Shown in pieces: positions 47,164 to 56,068 of a DNA stretch of 64,000 nt. The first letter of the stretch is position 1. Each line of letters opens with the position of its first letter. The notes under the pieces were generated by a model that had not been told where the DNA came from, did no database searches, and saw only the letters and a list, made by a program, of their open reading frames with translations. Origin of the DNA: Dechloromonas denitrificans. GTDB taxonomy: Bacteria; Pseudomonadota; Gammaproteobacteria; Burkholderiales; Rhodocyclaceae. The stretch is taken from contig NZ_LODL01000007.1 of NCBI RefSeq assembly GCF_001551835.1, positions 234,628 to 298,627 on the forward strand, read 5' to 3'. Made by a program: the position numbers and the translations under genes.

Positions 47164-47391
47164 TTATTTGCGCTTGAGGAAAAACTCGAAGACGCGATTT
47201 TCCTCTTTCTGCTCAACCAGTTCGTTACCGGTCTGCTTGGCAAACGCCGGAAAATCCTTCAGCGACCCCGGGTCGGTCGCCAGCACGCGCAGGATCTGGC
47301 CGGTTTCCATCTCGGCCAGCGCCTTCTTGGTCCGCAGGATGGGCAACGGGCAATTCAGCCCCTGTACGTCGAGATCGCGATCAAAGTCCAT
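47164..47391 (-). CDS. tusA: TusA-family sulfurtransferase
   Basis: 75 residues, normal. L-D-V-Q-G-L-N-C-P-L-P-I-L-R-T-K-K-A-L puts the sulfur-carrying Cys at 14, and P-G-S-L-K-D-F is the typical second motif. It passes persulfide sulfur, in E. coli to tRNA 2-thiouridine synthesis, and in sulfur oxidisers to other carriers. Its stop touches the coding frame of PabB-PabC (overlap if that gene starts upstream). Confidence 0.92.
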   Translation of the reverse strand: MDFDRDLDVQGLNCPLPILRTKKALAEMETGQILRVLATDPGSLKDFPAFAKQTGNELVEQKEENRVFEFFLKRK

Positions 47392-47429
47392 GGTCGATAG
47401 GCCAGTTGGTGAGGAGAGCGATTTTAACC

Positions 47430-48878
47430 CTAATTGCGCTTTTCCTTGATTTCCTCAAGCTGGCGCTTTTTCATCTCGCGCAACCGGGCGTCGATCACTG
47501 ACTGCTCGTAAAAATTCGCGTCACCCGCCTGCTGGGCCAGTTGCAACTGCTCGATGGCCCCCGCCGTTTGCCCCTGCAGCGCAAAGACCTCGGCCAGCGC
47601 CTGGTGCTGCTGCGCCCGCCGGCCCAACCCGGCGTAGCTTTCGGCCCGCATCTTGTGCAAGCGCACATCGTCCGGGTAATTCTGCAACTGTTGTTCGCTA
47701 AAGCGCAGCGCTTCGTCGAAGTGCCGACTGTTAATCAACGCGCTACCGTTACCGTAAATCAAGGCCATGTTGAGCGGAAAGCGAACCATAGCGTCACGAT
47801 AGATTGCCAGGCCGCCAGCGACATCGCCCTGCCCCAGGCGCGCCTCGGCCAACAGGCGATCCAGCATGGCGGCCGAAATTTTCAGCTGGCGCGCCGCCAG
47901 GATTTCCCGCTCCGCCCCCGCCCAGTCGCGTGAGCGAAGCAACGCATAGGCATAGCCATAGTGGGCCGCCGCCTCGGAGCCATATTTTTTCTCGCTGAGC
48001 AAGGTCGAGAAATCCTTGACCGCCTCGGCCGGTACCCCTTGCATCGCCCGCAGCTTGGCCCGGACCAGCAGGAATTCGTTGCTATCCCGGACCTGCCGGT
48101 AAGGCAGCGACTGTTCCCGGTTCTGCATATCGGTCAGCCGCTCGCCGGTCAACGGATGGGTGCGCAGATAAGCCGTTGCGTTGTTTTCGTAGAGACGTAC
48201 GGCTTTTTGCAGACGCAGGAAGAAGGCCGACATGCCGCGCACGTCAAAACCTGACTTGCGCATAATCTCGAAGCCGAAACGGTCGGATTCCCGTTCGAAG
48301 TCGCGGGAAAATGCCAGCTGGTTGGAAATTGCCCCTGCCTGCGTCGTTGCGATCGCCGCCCCCGCCAGTTGGCCGTTCGAGCGGGCGGCCAGCAAGGCCA
48401 GCGCCATCGCCACCATCGCAGCAATACTCACTTGTTTCGACTGGAAAACCTGGCGTGCAATATGGCGCTGCGTAACATGCGAAATTTCATGGGAGAGCAC
48501 GCCCGCCAGCTCCGATTCGCTCTCGGCCGACAAAATCAAGCCGGTATGGACTCCGATATAACCGCCGGGCATGGCAAAGGCATTGATGCTCCGATCATTG
48601 ACAGCAAAGAAGGTGAAGCCCATGCCCGGATCGTTGCTGACCGCGGCCAGGCGTCCGCCCAGTTGGTTCAGGTAAGCCTCGACATCGGGATCATCGAGAT
48701 AGGCCGTATCGCGCCAGCGGATTTCATGCATGATCTGCTGGCCAATTTTCTTCTCGGTGCTCAACGACAAGGCATTGCTGGCAACATCACCCAACTCCGG
48801 CAGATCATCGGCGCGCAAGGGCTGGACGGCCAGCGCCAGAGCAAGCAATCCGGTGACGAAACGTTGGGCAAGATGCAT
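47430..48878 (-). CDS. bepA: BepA-like periplasmic M48 metalloprotease/chaperone with TPRs
   Basis: 482 residues with a signal peptide (about 1-23, ending L-R-A). The M48 zinc site H-E-x-x-H is in V-L-S-H-E-I-S-H-V near residue 128, with the third ligand in the R-E-x-x-A/S-D-R-F-G type segment (F-E-R-E-S-D-R-F-G). The C-terminal half carries TPR-like helices (A-A-H-Y-G-Y-A-Y-A-L-L, Y-P-D-D-V-R-L-H-K-M-R-A-E-S-Y). BepA/YfgC helps outer-membrane protein (LptD) assembly and degrades stalled ones. It ends 39 bases upstream of tusA; divergent from moaC. Confidence 0.9.
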   Translation of the reverse strand: MHLAQRFVTGLLALALAVQPLRADDLPELGDVASNALSLSTEKKIGQQIMHEIRWRDTAYLDDPDVEAYLNQLGGRLAAVSNDPGMGFTFFAVNDRSINAFAMPGGYIGVHTGLILSAESESELAGVLSHEISHVTQRHIARQVFQSKQVSIAAMVAMALALLAARSNGQLAGAAIATTQAGAISNQLAFSRDFERESDRFGFEIMRKSGFDVRGMSAFFLRLQKAVRLYENNATAYLRTHPLTGERLTDMQNREQSLPYRQVRDSNEFLLVRAKLRAMQGVPAEAVKDFSTLLSEKKYGSEAAAHYGYAYALLRSRDWAGAEREILAARQLKISAAMLDRLLAEARLGQGDVAGGLAIYRDAMVRFPLNMALIYGNGSALINSRHFDEALRFSEQQLQNYPDDVRLHKMRAESYAGLGRRAQQHQALAEVFALQGQTAGAIEQLQLAQQAGDANFYEQSVIDARLREMKKRQLEEIKEKRN

Positions 48879-48943
48879 GGTGCTATGATAGCGCAGCCTG
48901 ATTGCGCCCCTTCCTGGTGCAACGTAACCCTCTGTAATTTCCC

Positions 48944-49426
48944 GTGACGAACCAAACCCTCACCCACTTTGACAGTACCGGCCGAGCCCATATGGTCGAC
49001 GTCGGCCACAAGGCCGAAACGGCTCGTGTCGCCCGCGCTGCCGGCAGCATCTTCATGCAACCGGCGACGCTGGCGCTGATCCGTTCCGGCTCCGCCAAGA
49101 AAGGCGACGTCATCGGCATTGCCCGCATCGCCGCCATTCAGGCCTCGAAACGCACCGGCGAACTGATTCCGCTCTGCCACCCAATCGCCCTGACCCGCGT
49201 TGCCGCCGACTTCGTCATCGACGAAGCACAAAACGCCGTGCATTGCGAAGTCACCGCCGAATGCTTCGGCAAGACCGGTGTCGAAATGGAAGCACTGACC
49301 GCCCTCTCGGTCGGCCTGCTGACCATTTATGACATGGCCAAGGCCGTCGACCGCGGCATGCGGATCGACAACATCCGCCTGCTCGAAAAATCCGGCGGCA
49401 AATCCGGGCACTGGCTTGCCGAATAA
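48944..49426 (+). CDS. moaC: Cyclic pyranopterin monophosphate synthase
   Basis: 160 residues from a [41 protein letters not shown] and a Lys-rich end ([10 protein letters not shown]) are all MoaC signatures. It works after MoaA in the first step of molybdopterin synthesis. soxY starts 21 bases downstream. Confidence 0.96.
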   Translation: MTNQTLTHFDSTGRAHMVDVGHKAETARVARAAGSIFMQPATLALIRSGSAKKGDVIGIARIAAIQASKRTGELIPLCHPIALTRVAADFVIDEAQNAVHCEVTAECFGKTGVEMEALTALSVGLLTIYDMAKAVDRGMRIDNIRLLEKSGGKSGHWLAE

Positions 49427-49447
49427 CACTACGCCAACATAGATCCC

Positions 49448-49918
49448 ATGCTTGAACTACGTCGCAAACTACTCAAGGGTGGCAGCACCCTGCTGCTCTC
49501 GCCCCTGCTCGGCAGCTGCCTGCTGACGCCGAGCGCGCTGCTCGCGGCCGAATGGAACCGCAACGCCTTCACCGCCCGCACCATCAATGACGCCCTGAAG
49601 GCCTATGCCGGCAGCGGCGCCGCCGAATCGCGCGATATCGTGATCAGCGCCCCGGAAATTGCCGAAAATGGCGCAAAAGTCGAGATCGACATCAGCAGCA
49701 ACCTGCCCAACACCAGAACCTTGGCCGTTTTTGCCGACAAGAACCCAATGCCACTCTGCGCCTCACTCGATTTTTCAGGGGCCGCCCTGCCCTATGTCCG
49801 CGTGCAATTAAAACTGGCCGAAACGACGCGGATTCGCGCTGTCGCCAAAACAGCCGACGGCAAGACCTACATCGCCTTTCGCGAAGTCAAGGTCACGCTC
49901 GGTGGCTGCGGAGGTTAA
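49448..49918 (+). CDS. soxY: Thiosulfate oxidation carrier protein SoxY
   Basis: 156 residues. The N-terminus has a Tat-like R-R-K-L-L-K-G-G and a hydrophobic stretch ending near A-L-L-A-A, so it is exported. The C-terminus is G-G-C-G-G, the substrate-carrying Cys motif of SoxY. It binds SoxZ (next gene, 3-base gap). Neither soxXA, soxB nor soxCD is in the window, so the pair may serve a partial or remote Sox system. Confidence 0.93.
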   Translation: MLELRRKLLKGGSTLLLSPLLGSCLLTPSALLAAEWNRNAFTARTINDALKAYAGSGAAESRDIVISAPEIAENGAKVEIDISSNLPNTRTLAVFADKNPMPLCASLDFSGAALPYVRVQLKLAETTRIRAVAKTADGKTYIAFREVKVTLGGCGG

Positions 49919-49921
49919 GCC

Positions 49922-50233
49922 ATGGCCGACCAGATCAAGATCCGCGCTCAGGTTCAAGGTGAAATCACGGATATCCGGGTATTGATGCAACACCCGATGG
50001 AAACCGGACAACGCAAGGACGAACGGGGGCAGACGCTGCCCATCCACTTTATCCAGGCATTTACGGTCAGTCTCAATGGCAAACCGTTGATCGACGGCCA
50101 ACTGAATACGTCGATTTCGAAAAACCCGCTCTTTGCCTTCAAGGCCCGCGGCGTCAAGCCCGGCGACAAATTGGCGGTCGCCTGGACGGACAACCTGGGC
50201 GACAAGCGTCAGGATGAAATCACCATCGCCTGA
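49922..50233 (+). CDS. soxZ: Thiosulfate oxidation carrier complex protein SoxZ
   Basis: 103 residues, no signal peptide, as usual (it is co-exported with SoxY). It has the SoxZ pattern R-A-Q-V-Q-G-E-I-T-D-I-R-V-L-M-Q-H-P-M-E-T-G-type N-terminus split over strands and the final W-T-D-N-L-G-D-K-R-Q-D segment. It forms the heterodimer with SoxY. Confidence 0.95.
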   Translation: MADQIKIRAQVQGEITDIRVLMQHPMETGQRKDERGQTLPIHFIQAFTVSLNGKPLIDGQLNTSISKNPLFAFKARGVKPGDKLAVAWTDNLGDKRQDEITIA

Positions 50234-50262
50234 GTTGCGTTACCGCCGCGTCAGGCCATGAA

Positions 50263-50291
50263 AAAAGCCCGCCTAAATCAGGCGGGCTTTT
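50263..50291. terminator. Bidirectional terminator between soxZ and cspA
   Basis: Perfect 11-bp stem AAAAGCCCGCC / GGCGGGCTTTT with a 7-base loop TAAATCA. T or A runs on both sides serve both converging genes. Confidence 0.92.
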
Positions 50292-50311
50292 GCTTTTCTG
50301 CGATCCGAGAC

Positions 50312-50515
50312 TTAGGTGCTCTGGATGTTGGAAGCCTGTTTACCCTTGGGGCCTTGCACGACATCGAAGGAAACTTTTTGACCTTCCTTCAGAGTCTTGA
50401 AACCATTCATGTTGATGGCGGAGAAGTGAGCGAAAAGGTCTTCGCTGCCATCATCAGGAGTGATAAAGCCAAAACCCTTGGAATCATTAAACCACTTGAC
50501 GGTGCCAATTGCCAT
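50312..50515 (-). CDS. cspA: Cold-shock domain protein
   Basis: 67 residues from the ATG at 50515. [15 protein letters not shown] (RNP1) and D-L-F-A-H-F-S (RNP2) are the cold-shock signatures. It binds single-stranded RNA or DNA. An in-frame extension to 50626 reads the leader and is not Csp-like. A leader of about 110 bases follows a good promoter, as for cold-induced csp genes, but cold induction is only inferred. Confidence 0.95.
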   Translation of the reverse strand: MAIGTVKWFNDSKGFGFITPDDGSEDLFAHFSAINMNGFKTLKEGQKVSFDVVQGPKGKQASNIQST

Positions 50516-50632
50516 GTCTGAAACTTTCTTACAAAAAACTAACAAATTACGGGTCTCCCCGACTCCCTGTTTGAGCTCAGCGACCCGGTGCTTGCGGCAA
50601 CCTTGATGCATCTTGAATCCAAACACGATTGC

Positions 50633-50661
50633 TTTCTACGCCATTAGAATTATTGCGTCAA
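50633..50661 (-). promoter_or_regulatory. Promoter of cspA with long 5' leader
   Basis: Minus-strand -35 TTGACG (50661-50656) and -10 TAGAAA (50638-50633) with a 17-base spacer. It gives a leader of about 110 bases up to the cspA ATG. Confidence 0.6.
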
Positions 50662-50751
50662 GATTTTTCGATGCTGCTCTGCAGCATTGTCAAACCAAGG
50701 GATTGCGCCAGATCAAGGACATCAAGACGAAAATGTGAACCACCATTTCTG

Positions 50752-50779
50752 TTGCACAATGAAGTGGACTGTATAGAAT
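50752..50779 (+). promoter_or_regulatory. Putative promoter of clpS-clpA
   Basis: -35 TTGCAC (50752-50757) and -10 TAGAAT (50774-50779), 16-base spacer, just before the clpS ATG at 50787. The short distance leaves almost no leader, so the true promoter may be slightly different. Confidence 0.4.
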
Positions 50780-50786
50780 CGAAATC

Positions 50787-51095
50787 ATGGCTACGAAGCA
50801 TCAGGAAGACGGACTGCTGGAGGCACAACGTGCCAAATTGCAGCCGCCAAAAATGTACAAGGTAATGTTGCTGAACGACGACTTCACGCCGATGGAATTC
50901 GTCATTACCGTTCTGCAACGATTTTTTTCTCTGGATACTGAACAAGCGACGCGAATCATGCTCAAAGTTCACAATGAAGGCCGGGGTGTCTGCGGAGTTT
51001 TTCCGCGCGACATCGCAGCCACCAAGGTGGAACAGGTGAGCGCTTTTGCCCGCCAGCACCAACACCCGCTTGCTTGCGTCATGGAGGAAAACTGA
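50787..51095 (+). CDS. clpS: ATP-dependent Clp protease adaptor ClpS
   Basis: 102 residues. [19 protein letters not shown] and the [16 protein letters not shown] segment are the ClpS core that binds N-degrons and ClpA. Its stop overlaps the clpA start by one base (TGATG). Confidence 0.97.
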   Translation: MATKHQEDGLLEAQRAKLQPPKMYKVMLLNDDFTPMEFVITVLQRFFSLDTEQATRIMLKVHNEGRGVCGVFPRDIAATKVEQVSAFARQHQHPLACVMEEN

Positions 51096-53353
51096 TGATT
51101 GCCCAGGAACTCGAAGTCAGCCTGCACATGGCTTTTGTCGAGGCGCGTCAAAAACGCCACGAGTTCATTACCGTCGAACACCTCCTGCTCGCGCTGATCG
51201 ACAATCCGTCGGCCGCCGATGCCTTGCGCGCCTGCGGCGCCAAGCCCGACGTGTTGCGCAAGGATTTGACCAACTTCATCATCGAACATACGCCGACCGT
51301 ATCCGGCGAGGACGATATCGATACGCAGCCAACGCTCGGCTTCCAGCGCGTCATCCAGCGCGCGATCCTGCACGTCCAGTCGTCCGGCAAGAAAGAGGTC
51401 AATGGCGCCAATGTTCTCGTTGCCATCTATGGCGAAAAGGATTCGCACGCCGTCTATTTCCTGCAAAAGCAGGGCGTCACCCGTCTGGACGTCGTCAATT
51501 ACATCTCGCACGGTATCAGCAAGGTGCCGCAGCAAAAGGCTGCCGCTGAAGGCGAGACCGAAGTCGAAAGCGAACCGAGCCAGGCCGGTCCGCTCGAGCA
51601 ATACACGATCAACCTGAACGCACTGGCCTTGCAGGGCAAGATCGACCCACTGATCGGGCGTGACAAGGAGCTGGAGCGCGTCATTCAAACGCTCTGCCGC
51701 CGGCGCAAGAACAACCCCTTGCTGGTCGGCGAAGCAGGTGTCGGCAAGACCGCGATTGCCGAAGGGCTGGCCCGCCGGGTGGTCGAAGGCGACGTGCCGG
51801 AGATTCTGGCCAAGGCCAATGTCTATTCGCTTGATATGGGCTCACTGCTGGCCGGCACCAAGTATCGCGGTGATTTCGAACAGCGCCTGAAAGGCGTTCT
51901 GAAGGCCCTGCAGGACAATCCGCACGCCATCCTGTTCATCGATGAAATCCACACCCTGATCGGGGCCGGTTCGGCCTCGGGTGGCACGCTGGACGCCTCC
52001 AACCTGCTCAAGCCTGCCCTCTCGTCAGGCCAGTTGAAGTGCATTGGCGCAACGACCTATACCGAATATCGCGGCATCTTTGAAAAGGATAGCGCGCTCT
52101 CCCGCCGCTTCCAGAAGATCGACGTCAACGAACCCTCGGTCGCCGAAACCGTTGAAATCCTGAAAGGCCTGAAGGCGCGCTTCGAGGCCCACCACGGCAT
52201 CAAGTACTCGGCGACAGCCATTTCGTCGGCTGCCGAACTGGCGGCGCGCTACATCACCGACCGCCACCTGCCGGACAAGGCCATCGACGTCATCGACGAG
52301 GCCGGCGCAGCGCAGCGCATTCTGCCCAAGTCGAAGCAGAAGAAGGTGATCAACAAGACCGATATCGAGGAAATCGTCGCCAAGATTGCCCGCATCCCGT
52401 CGCAGCACGTCACGCTAGACGATCGCGGCGCGCTGAAAAACCTCGACCGCGACCTGAAGGCGGTCGTCTTCGGCCAAGACAAGGCAATTGATGCACTGGC
52501 CAAGGCGATCAAGATGGCCCGTTCCGGACTCGGCAACCCGGGCAAGCCGATTGGCTCCTTCCTGTTCAGCGGCCCGACCGGCGTCGGCAAAACGGAAGTT
52601 GCCAAGCAACTGGCCTACTGCCTCGGCATCGAACTGACCCGCTTCGACATGAGCGAATACATGGAACGCCATGCCGTCTCTCGCCTGATCGGCGCGCCAC
52701 CGGGTTATGTCGGTTTCGACCAGGGCGGCCTGTTGACCGAAGCGGTGACCAAGAAGCCGTATTGCGTTCTGCTGCTCGACGAAATCGAGAAAGCGCATCC
52801 GGATATCTTCAATATCCTGTTGCAGGTCATGGATCACGGCACGCTGACCGACAACAACGGGCGCAAGGCCGATTTCCGCAACGTCGTCATCATCATGACG
52901 ACCAATGCCGGCGCGGCCGACCTGCAAAAGTCCAGCATGGGCTTCACCGCTGCCAAGCAGTCGGGTGACGAAATGGCCGAAATCAAGCGGCTGTTCACGC
53001 CGGAATTCCGCAACCGCCTCGATGCCACCATTTCCTTCGCTTCGCTCGACCGCGAGGTCATCCTGCGCGTCGTCGACAAGTTCCTGATGCAGCTTGAGGA
53101 ACAGTTGCACGAGAAGAAGGTGGAAGCGCATTTCAGCGATGCCGTGAAGGAAATGCTGGCCGAAAAAGGCTTCGACCCGCTGATGGGCGCCCGCCCGATG
53201 TCACGTCTGATTCAGGACACCATCCGCTCCGCCTTGGCCGACGAACTGCTGTTCGGCCGCCTGGCCAGCGGCGGGCGGGTCACGGTCGACCTCGACAAAG
53301 AGGGCAAAATCAAACTCGATTTCGAAGAAGAAAAGAGCGAAGCCGTCGTCTAG
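51095..53353 (+). CDS. clpA: ATP-dependent Clp protease ATP-binding subunit ClpA
   Basis: 752 residues from the ATG at 51095 (coupled to clpS; the upstream TTG at 51074 lies in clpS). N-terminal Clp_N domain (about 1-140), first AAA with [10 protein letters not shown] and the Walker [10 protein letters not shown], then the second AAA with [10 protein letters not shown] and [11 protein letters not shown]. No M-domain, so ClpA rather than ClpB. It unfolds substrates for ClpP (not in the window). Ends at a clear terminator. Confidence 0.97.
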   Translation: MIAQELEVSLHMAFVEARQKRHEFITVEHLLLALIDNPSAADALRACGAKPDVLRKDLTNFIIEHTPTVSGEDDIDTQPTLGFQRVIQRAILHVQSSGKKEVNGANVLVAIYGEKDSHAVYFLQKQGVTRLDVVNYISHGISKVPQQKAAAEGETEVESEPSQAGPLEQYTINLNALALQGKIDPLIGRDKELERVIQTLCRRRKNNPLLVGEAGVGKTAIAEGLARRVVEGDVPEILAKANVYSLDMGSLLAGTKYRGDFEQRLKGVLKALQDNPHAILFIDEIHTLIGAGSASGGTLDASNLLKPALSSGQLKCIGATTYTEYRGIFEKDSALSRRFQKIDVNEPSVAETVEILKGLKARFEAHHGIKYSATAISSAAELAARYITDRHLPDKAIDVIDEAGAAQRILPKSKQKKVINKTDIEEIVAKIARIPSQHVTLDDRGALKNLDRDLKAVVFGQDKAIDALAKAIKMARSGLGNPGKPIGSFLFSGPTGVGKTEVAKQLAYCLGIELTRFDMSEYMERHAVSRLIGAPPGYVGFDQGGLLTEAVTKKPYCVLLLDEIEKAHPDIFNILLQVMDHGTLTDNNGRKADFRNVVIIMTTNAGAADLQKSSMGFTAAKQSGDEMAEIKRLFTPEFRNRLDATISFASLDREVILRVVDKFLMQLEEQLHEKKVEAHFSDAVKEMLAEKGFDPLMGARPMSRLIQDTIRSALADELLFGRLASGGRVTVDLDKEGKIKLDFEEEKSEAVV

Positions 53354-53373
53354 GCGTCACACCACATTCCAAC

Positions 53374-53399
53374 AAGCCATGCGATGCATGGCTTTTTTT
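53374..53399 (+). terminator. Terminator of clpS-clpA
   Basis: Perfect 9-bp stem AAGCCATGC / GCATGGCTT, loop GAT, then T7. It lies before rraA; the ATG at 53384 sits in the loop, which argues against its use as a start. Confidence 0.9.
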
Positions 53400-53416
53400 C
53401 TGTCAGGGAGACAACC

Positions 53417-53908
53417 GTGAGTTTTAAAACACCCGACCTATGCGATGAATTCGAAGTAGACCTGGGCGACAGCCTGCGCGTCGTGGCCCCCATGTTCCAG
53501 CGCTATGGCGGGCGCAACAGTTTCTCTGGCGAGATTGTCACGCTGAAGCTCTTCGAGGACAACTCGCTGGTTCGTGAAGCCTTTGCCGATAACGGTAAAG
53601 GCAAAGTCCTGGTGATCGATGGCGGCGGATCGCTGCGCTGCGCGCTGGTCGGGGACCAACTGGCCATTCTGGCGCAAAAGAACGGCTGGGAAGGCGTCGT
53701 CGTTTATGGCTGCATCCGTGACTCCGGCGATATCAACGGCATCGAAATCGGCGTACGCGCCCTGAACACCCACCCGCAAAAAAGTATCAAGAAAGGTGTC
53801 GGCGACAAGAACATCGCCGTCACCTTCGGCGGCGTCACTTTCAAACCGGGCGAATGGCTCTACGCCGATGAAGATGGCGTACTGGTTTCCGCCAAGCCGC
53901 TCGTCTAG
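53417..53908 (+). CDS. rraA: RraA-family protein (ribonuclease E activity regulator or HMG/CHA aldolase)
   Basis: 163 residues from a GTG at 53417 with GGGAG six bases upstream. [33 protein letters not shown] and G-C-I-R-D-S are the RraA/aldolase signatures, the last containing the metal-binding Asp. E. coli RraA inhibits RNase E, but relatives are 4-hydroxy-4-methyl-2-oxoglutarate/oxaloacetate aldolases; sequence alone cannot decide. Confidence 0.9.
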   Translation: MSFKTPDLCDEFEVDLGDSLRVVAPMFQRYGGRNSFSGEIVTLKLFEDNSLVREAFADNGKGKVLVIDGGGSLRCALVGDQLAILAQKNGWEGVVVYGCIRDSGDINGIEIGVRALNTHPQKSIKKGVGDKNIAVTFGGVTFKPGEWLYADEDGVLVSAKPLV

Positions 53909-53938
53909 TCAAATAAACAAAGGGGGCCGCAGCCCCCT
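53908..53938 (-). terminator. Terminator of the chemoreceptor gene
   Basis: A perfect stem AGGGGGC / GCCCCCT with loop CGCA (53921-53938). On the minus strand it is followed by TTGTTTATTTG, a better U tract than in the other direction, so it mainly ends the chemoreceptor transcript. Confidence 0.7.
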
Positions 53939-53945
53939 CGTTCAA

Positions 53946-55742
53946 TCAGCTGTCGAGCAGCACACTGCTCTCGCAGCCAACCCGCAAACCGCCCCAGTGC
54001 CGGCCATCGACGATGATCGGCAGATTGATCTCGGACAGCACTTCGCCGGTATCACGGGCGTAGGTCTGGAGCAGCAGCGGCCGCGTATTTTTGGCTGCCC
54101 GCTGCCCGGTCGGGTCGTCCCAGATCCGTCGCGTCCGGTTGCCCACCAGGTCGGCCTGGTAATCGCCGGTCAAGGGCTTGGAATATTTCAGGTTGTGGAT
54201 CGCCCCGTAACCCTGGGTATCGACCATCAGCGCGTACACACCGCCGCGCAACTGGCCCAGCGCCTCTTCGGCCAGCGGCTGGATTTCGCGCTCGAACGCA
54301 GCGGCATAACTGACTTCGAACTTCTGCGGATTGGTATTCGGGATCGGCCGATAACGCTGATCCCAGATATCAATGCCGCGCTTCGACATCTCCTGCATCG
54401 TGTCCTGCAGGCGCAGCAGCATCTTGCGGGCCTGATCGACATTGAAGTCGAACGAGCCGCGCCCGATTTTGAACCGCGAAACCAGTTCCTGAACGCTCTC
54501 GGTGGCCCGACTCAGCGTCTGGGTCGAGGTTTCGGACGACTGCATGCTGCCGGAAACCTCGTTCGACAAGGTATAGACCTGTGACACCGCCTCATGGACC
54601 TGGCCATTGGTCGCCGTCAACTCTTCCATGGCCGAGGCAATCTGGTTCAACTGATCGCCGGTATGCTCGAAGTTGCTGACCATGCGCTTGAACTCGGCGG
54701 ATGAGCGCTCGACCACCTGCCTGGTTTGCTGAATATCAGTATTGATAACCTCGTTCTCATCCTGCGTTTCACGCACCAGCGAGATCATGCCGCCGATGTT
54801 GTCATTGATTTCCTGCGTCGCGACATTGACCCGCTCCGCCAGCTTGCGTACCTCGTCGGCCACCACGGCGAAACCCCGCCCCATTTCGCCGGCCCGGGCC
54901 GCCTCGATGGCGGCGTTGAGGGCGAGCAGATTGGTCTGATCGGCAATTTCCTTGATCAGGCCAGCGATCTTGCGGATGCTGTCGGAGCGCTGCGCCAAAT
55001 GGCCGACCGTATCGTTGAAGGCAGAAAGCTTGTCGCTGACCGTCTGGACCTTGCTAACGATGTCAAACATCTCGCCCAGCGAGGCGCGTGCGGTTTCAAG
55101 ATTGGATTCCGTCGACTGGGAAATCAGCTCAGCGGAGGCAGAAACCTCGTGGATGGCCTGAATGGCTTCCGTGCTAGCACCGAACACCGCGTTGGCAATT
55201 TCGCCCTGTTGCGTTGCCCGCTGCGCGGTCGAGGCCACCGTTTTCTTCACGAGCACGGCCTCGCGAGCGATATTGACGCTCATCTTGCGCACTTCGTTGA
55301 TGATTTCCCGCATCTTGTCGGCGAAGCGATTGTAGGACTCGGCCAGTCCGCGCAATTCGTCGTGAGTAATGGTCGGCAAATTGCGCGAGAAATCCCCCTC
55401 GCCGCGTGCGATCTCGTCGAAAATCGTTGAGATCAGCTTGATCGGCCGCAGGATCAAATGGCGGATATAGAGAATCTGCAGGACATTCCAGAGCAGGGCA
55501 AAAACGGTCATCCCGATCATCAGCGTCAGACCGCTATCCATGCCCTCGGATATCCGCTGCAACACCTCTGTATTGACGCCGCCACGGGCCAGCTCGTCAG
55601 CGACCAGCCCTTTCTGGTGCAAGTAGATCGCCAGATAAGCCAGATCGACAAAGAACAGGATCAAAAAGCTCATCAGCTTTTTGGTCAGCGAATTCCAGAA
55701 TGTGCGTTCATTCCATTCGTATAATCGCCGCAAAGTTTCCAT
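53946..55742 (-). CDS. Methyl-accepting chemotaxis protein with C-terminal sensor domain
   Basis: 598 residues from the ATG at 55742 (CAGGTT upstream); an in-frame ATG at 55820 gives an unlikely leader. Transmembrane helix at about 24-42, short periplasmic loop (about 43-70), second helix about 71-93, HAMP about 94-146. The signalling core has [16 protein letters not shown] and [13 protein letters not shown]. After the coiled coil, residues about 455-598 form a separate domain with [11 protein letters not shown] and a Cys near the end, most likely the sensor. The periplasmic loop is too short for a ligand domain. The ligand is unknown. Confidence 0.92.
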   Translation of the reverse strand: METLRRLYEWNERTFWNSLTKKLMSFLILFFVDLAYLAIYLHQKGLVADELARGGVNTEVLQRISEGMDSGLTLMIGMTVFALLWNVLQILYIRHLILRPIKLISTIFDEIARGEGDFSRNLPTITHDELRGLAESYNRFADKMREIINEVRKMSVNIAREAVLVKKTVASTAQRATQQGEIANAVFGASTEAIQAIHEVSASAELISQSTESNLETARASLGEMFDIVSKVQTVSDKLSAFNDTVGHLAQRSDSIRKIAGLIKEIADQTNLLALNAAIEAARAGEMGRGFAVVADEVRKLAERVNVATQEINDNIGGMISLVRETQDENEVINTDIQQTRQVVERSSAEFKRMVSNFEHTGDQLNQIASAMEELTATNGQVHEAVSQVYTLSNEVSGSMQSSETSTQTLSRATESVQELVSRFKIGRGSFDFNVDQARKMLLRLQDTMQEMSKRGIDIWDQRYRPIPNTNPQKFEVSYAAAFEREIQPLAEEALGQLRGGVYALMVDTQGYGAIHNLKYSKPLTGDYQADLVGNRTRRIWDDPTGQRAAKNTRPLLLQTYARDTGEVLSEINLPIIVDGRHWGGLRVGCESSVLLDS

Positions 55743-55947
55743 TTTTGTAACCTGAAATTCAAAATTCGATGAATTCAATACTCCTTCCTCGACGCCGTCA
55801 AGCCAGCAAAAGGAGTACATAACGACGAACTCAGGTGGCCATGCAGCAAAAAAGGACCGGAAAGCATTTCACAGACTCAAAAAACATTTCATATCGTGAA
55901 ACATTGAACATAAGCCAATGTTTAATAACAAAAATAAATTGTCTTAT

Positions 55948-55961
55948 GTCTTATATAAGAC
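55948..55961. promoter_or_regulatory. Perfect 14-bp palindromic operator upstream of aceA
   Basis: GTCTTATATAAGAC is fully self-complementary. A half-site copy GTCTTAT directly precedes it (55941-55947). It ends two bases before the aceA -35 box, so a bound regulator would affect that promoter. The regulator is not identified. Confidence 0.75.
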
Positions 55962-55963
55962 TA

Positions 55964-55992
55964 TTGCTGCCCTGCGCAAAAATAACTATACT
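55964..55992 (+). promoter_or_regulatory. Sigma-70 promoter of aceA
   Basis: -35 TTGCTG (55964-55969) and -10 TATACT (55987-55992), 17-base spacer. It leaves a leader of about 70 bases before the ATG at 56069. Confidence 0.75.
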
Positions 55993-56068
55993 TTGATCCA
56001 TCGGCACTGCATCTCAAGCAAGCGCTTGCAGACCGTACCCCAAAACCAAATCTCTTGAGGAATTCACC

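Larger units (their letters stand above)
55743..56068. promoter_or_regulatory. Divergent control region between the chemoreceptor and aceA
   Basis: 326 bases, visibly AT-rich and without a gene. It holds the aceA promoter (55964-55992), a 14-bp perfect palindrome (55948-55961), two CATTTCA direct repeats 20 bases apart (55865-55871 and 55885-55891) with an inverted TGAAA at 55897-55901, and a ribosome site (TTGAGGAATTC) before aceA. Confidence 0.8.

Noticed and set aside
50516-50626. An N-terminal extension of CspA
   Set aside because: It reads through the 5' leader, upstream of the family start, and lies downstream of a good promoter.
50671-50687. Inverted repeat ATGCTG-N5-CAGCAT upstream of the cspA promoter
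   Set aside because: Neither a terminator (no T run) nor clearly placed as an operator; may be chance.
53384-53416. An ATG start for rraA at 53384
   Set aside because: The ATG is in the loop of the clpA terminator and the true start has a ribosome site at GTG 53417.
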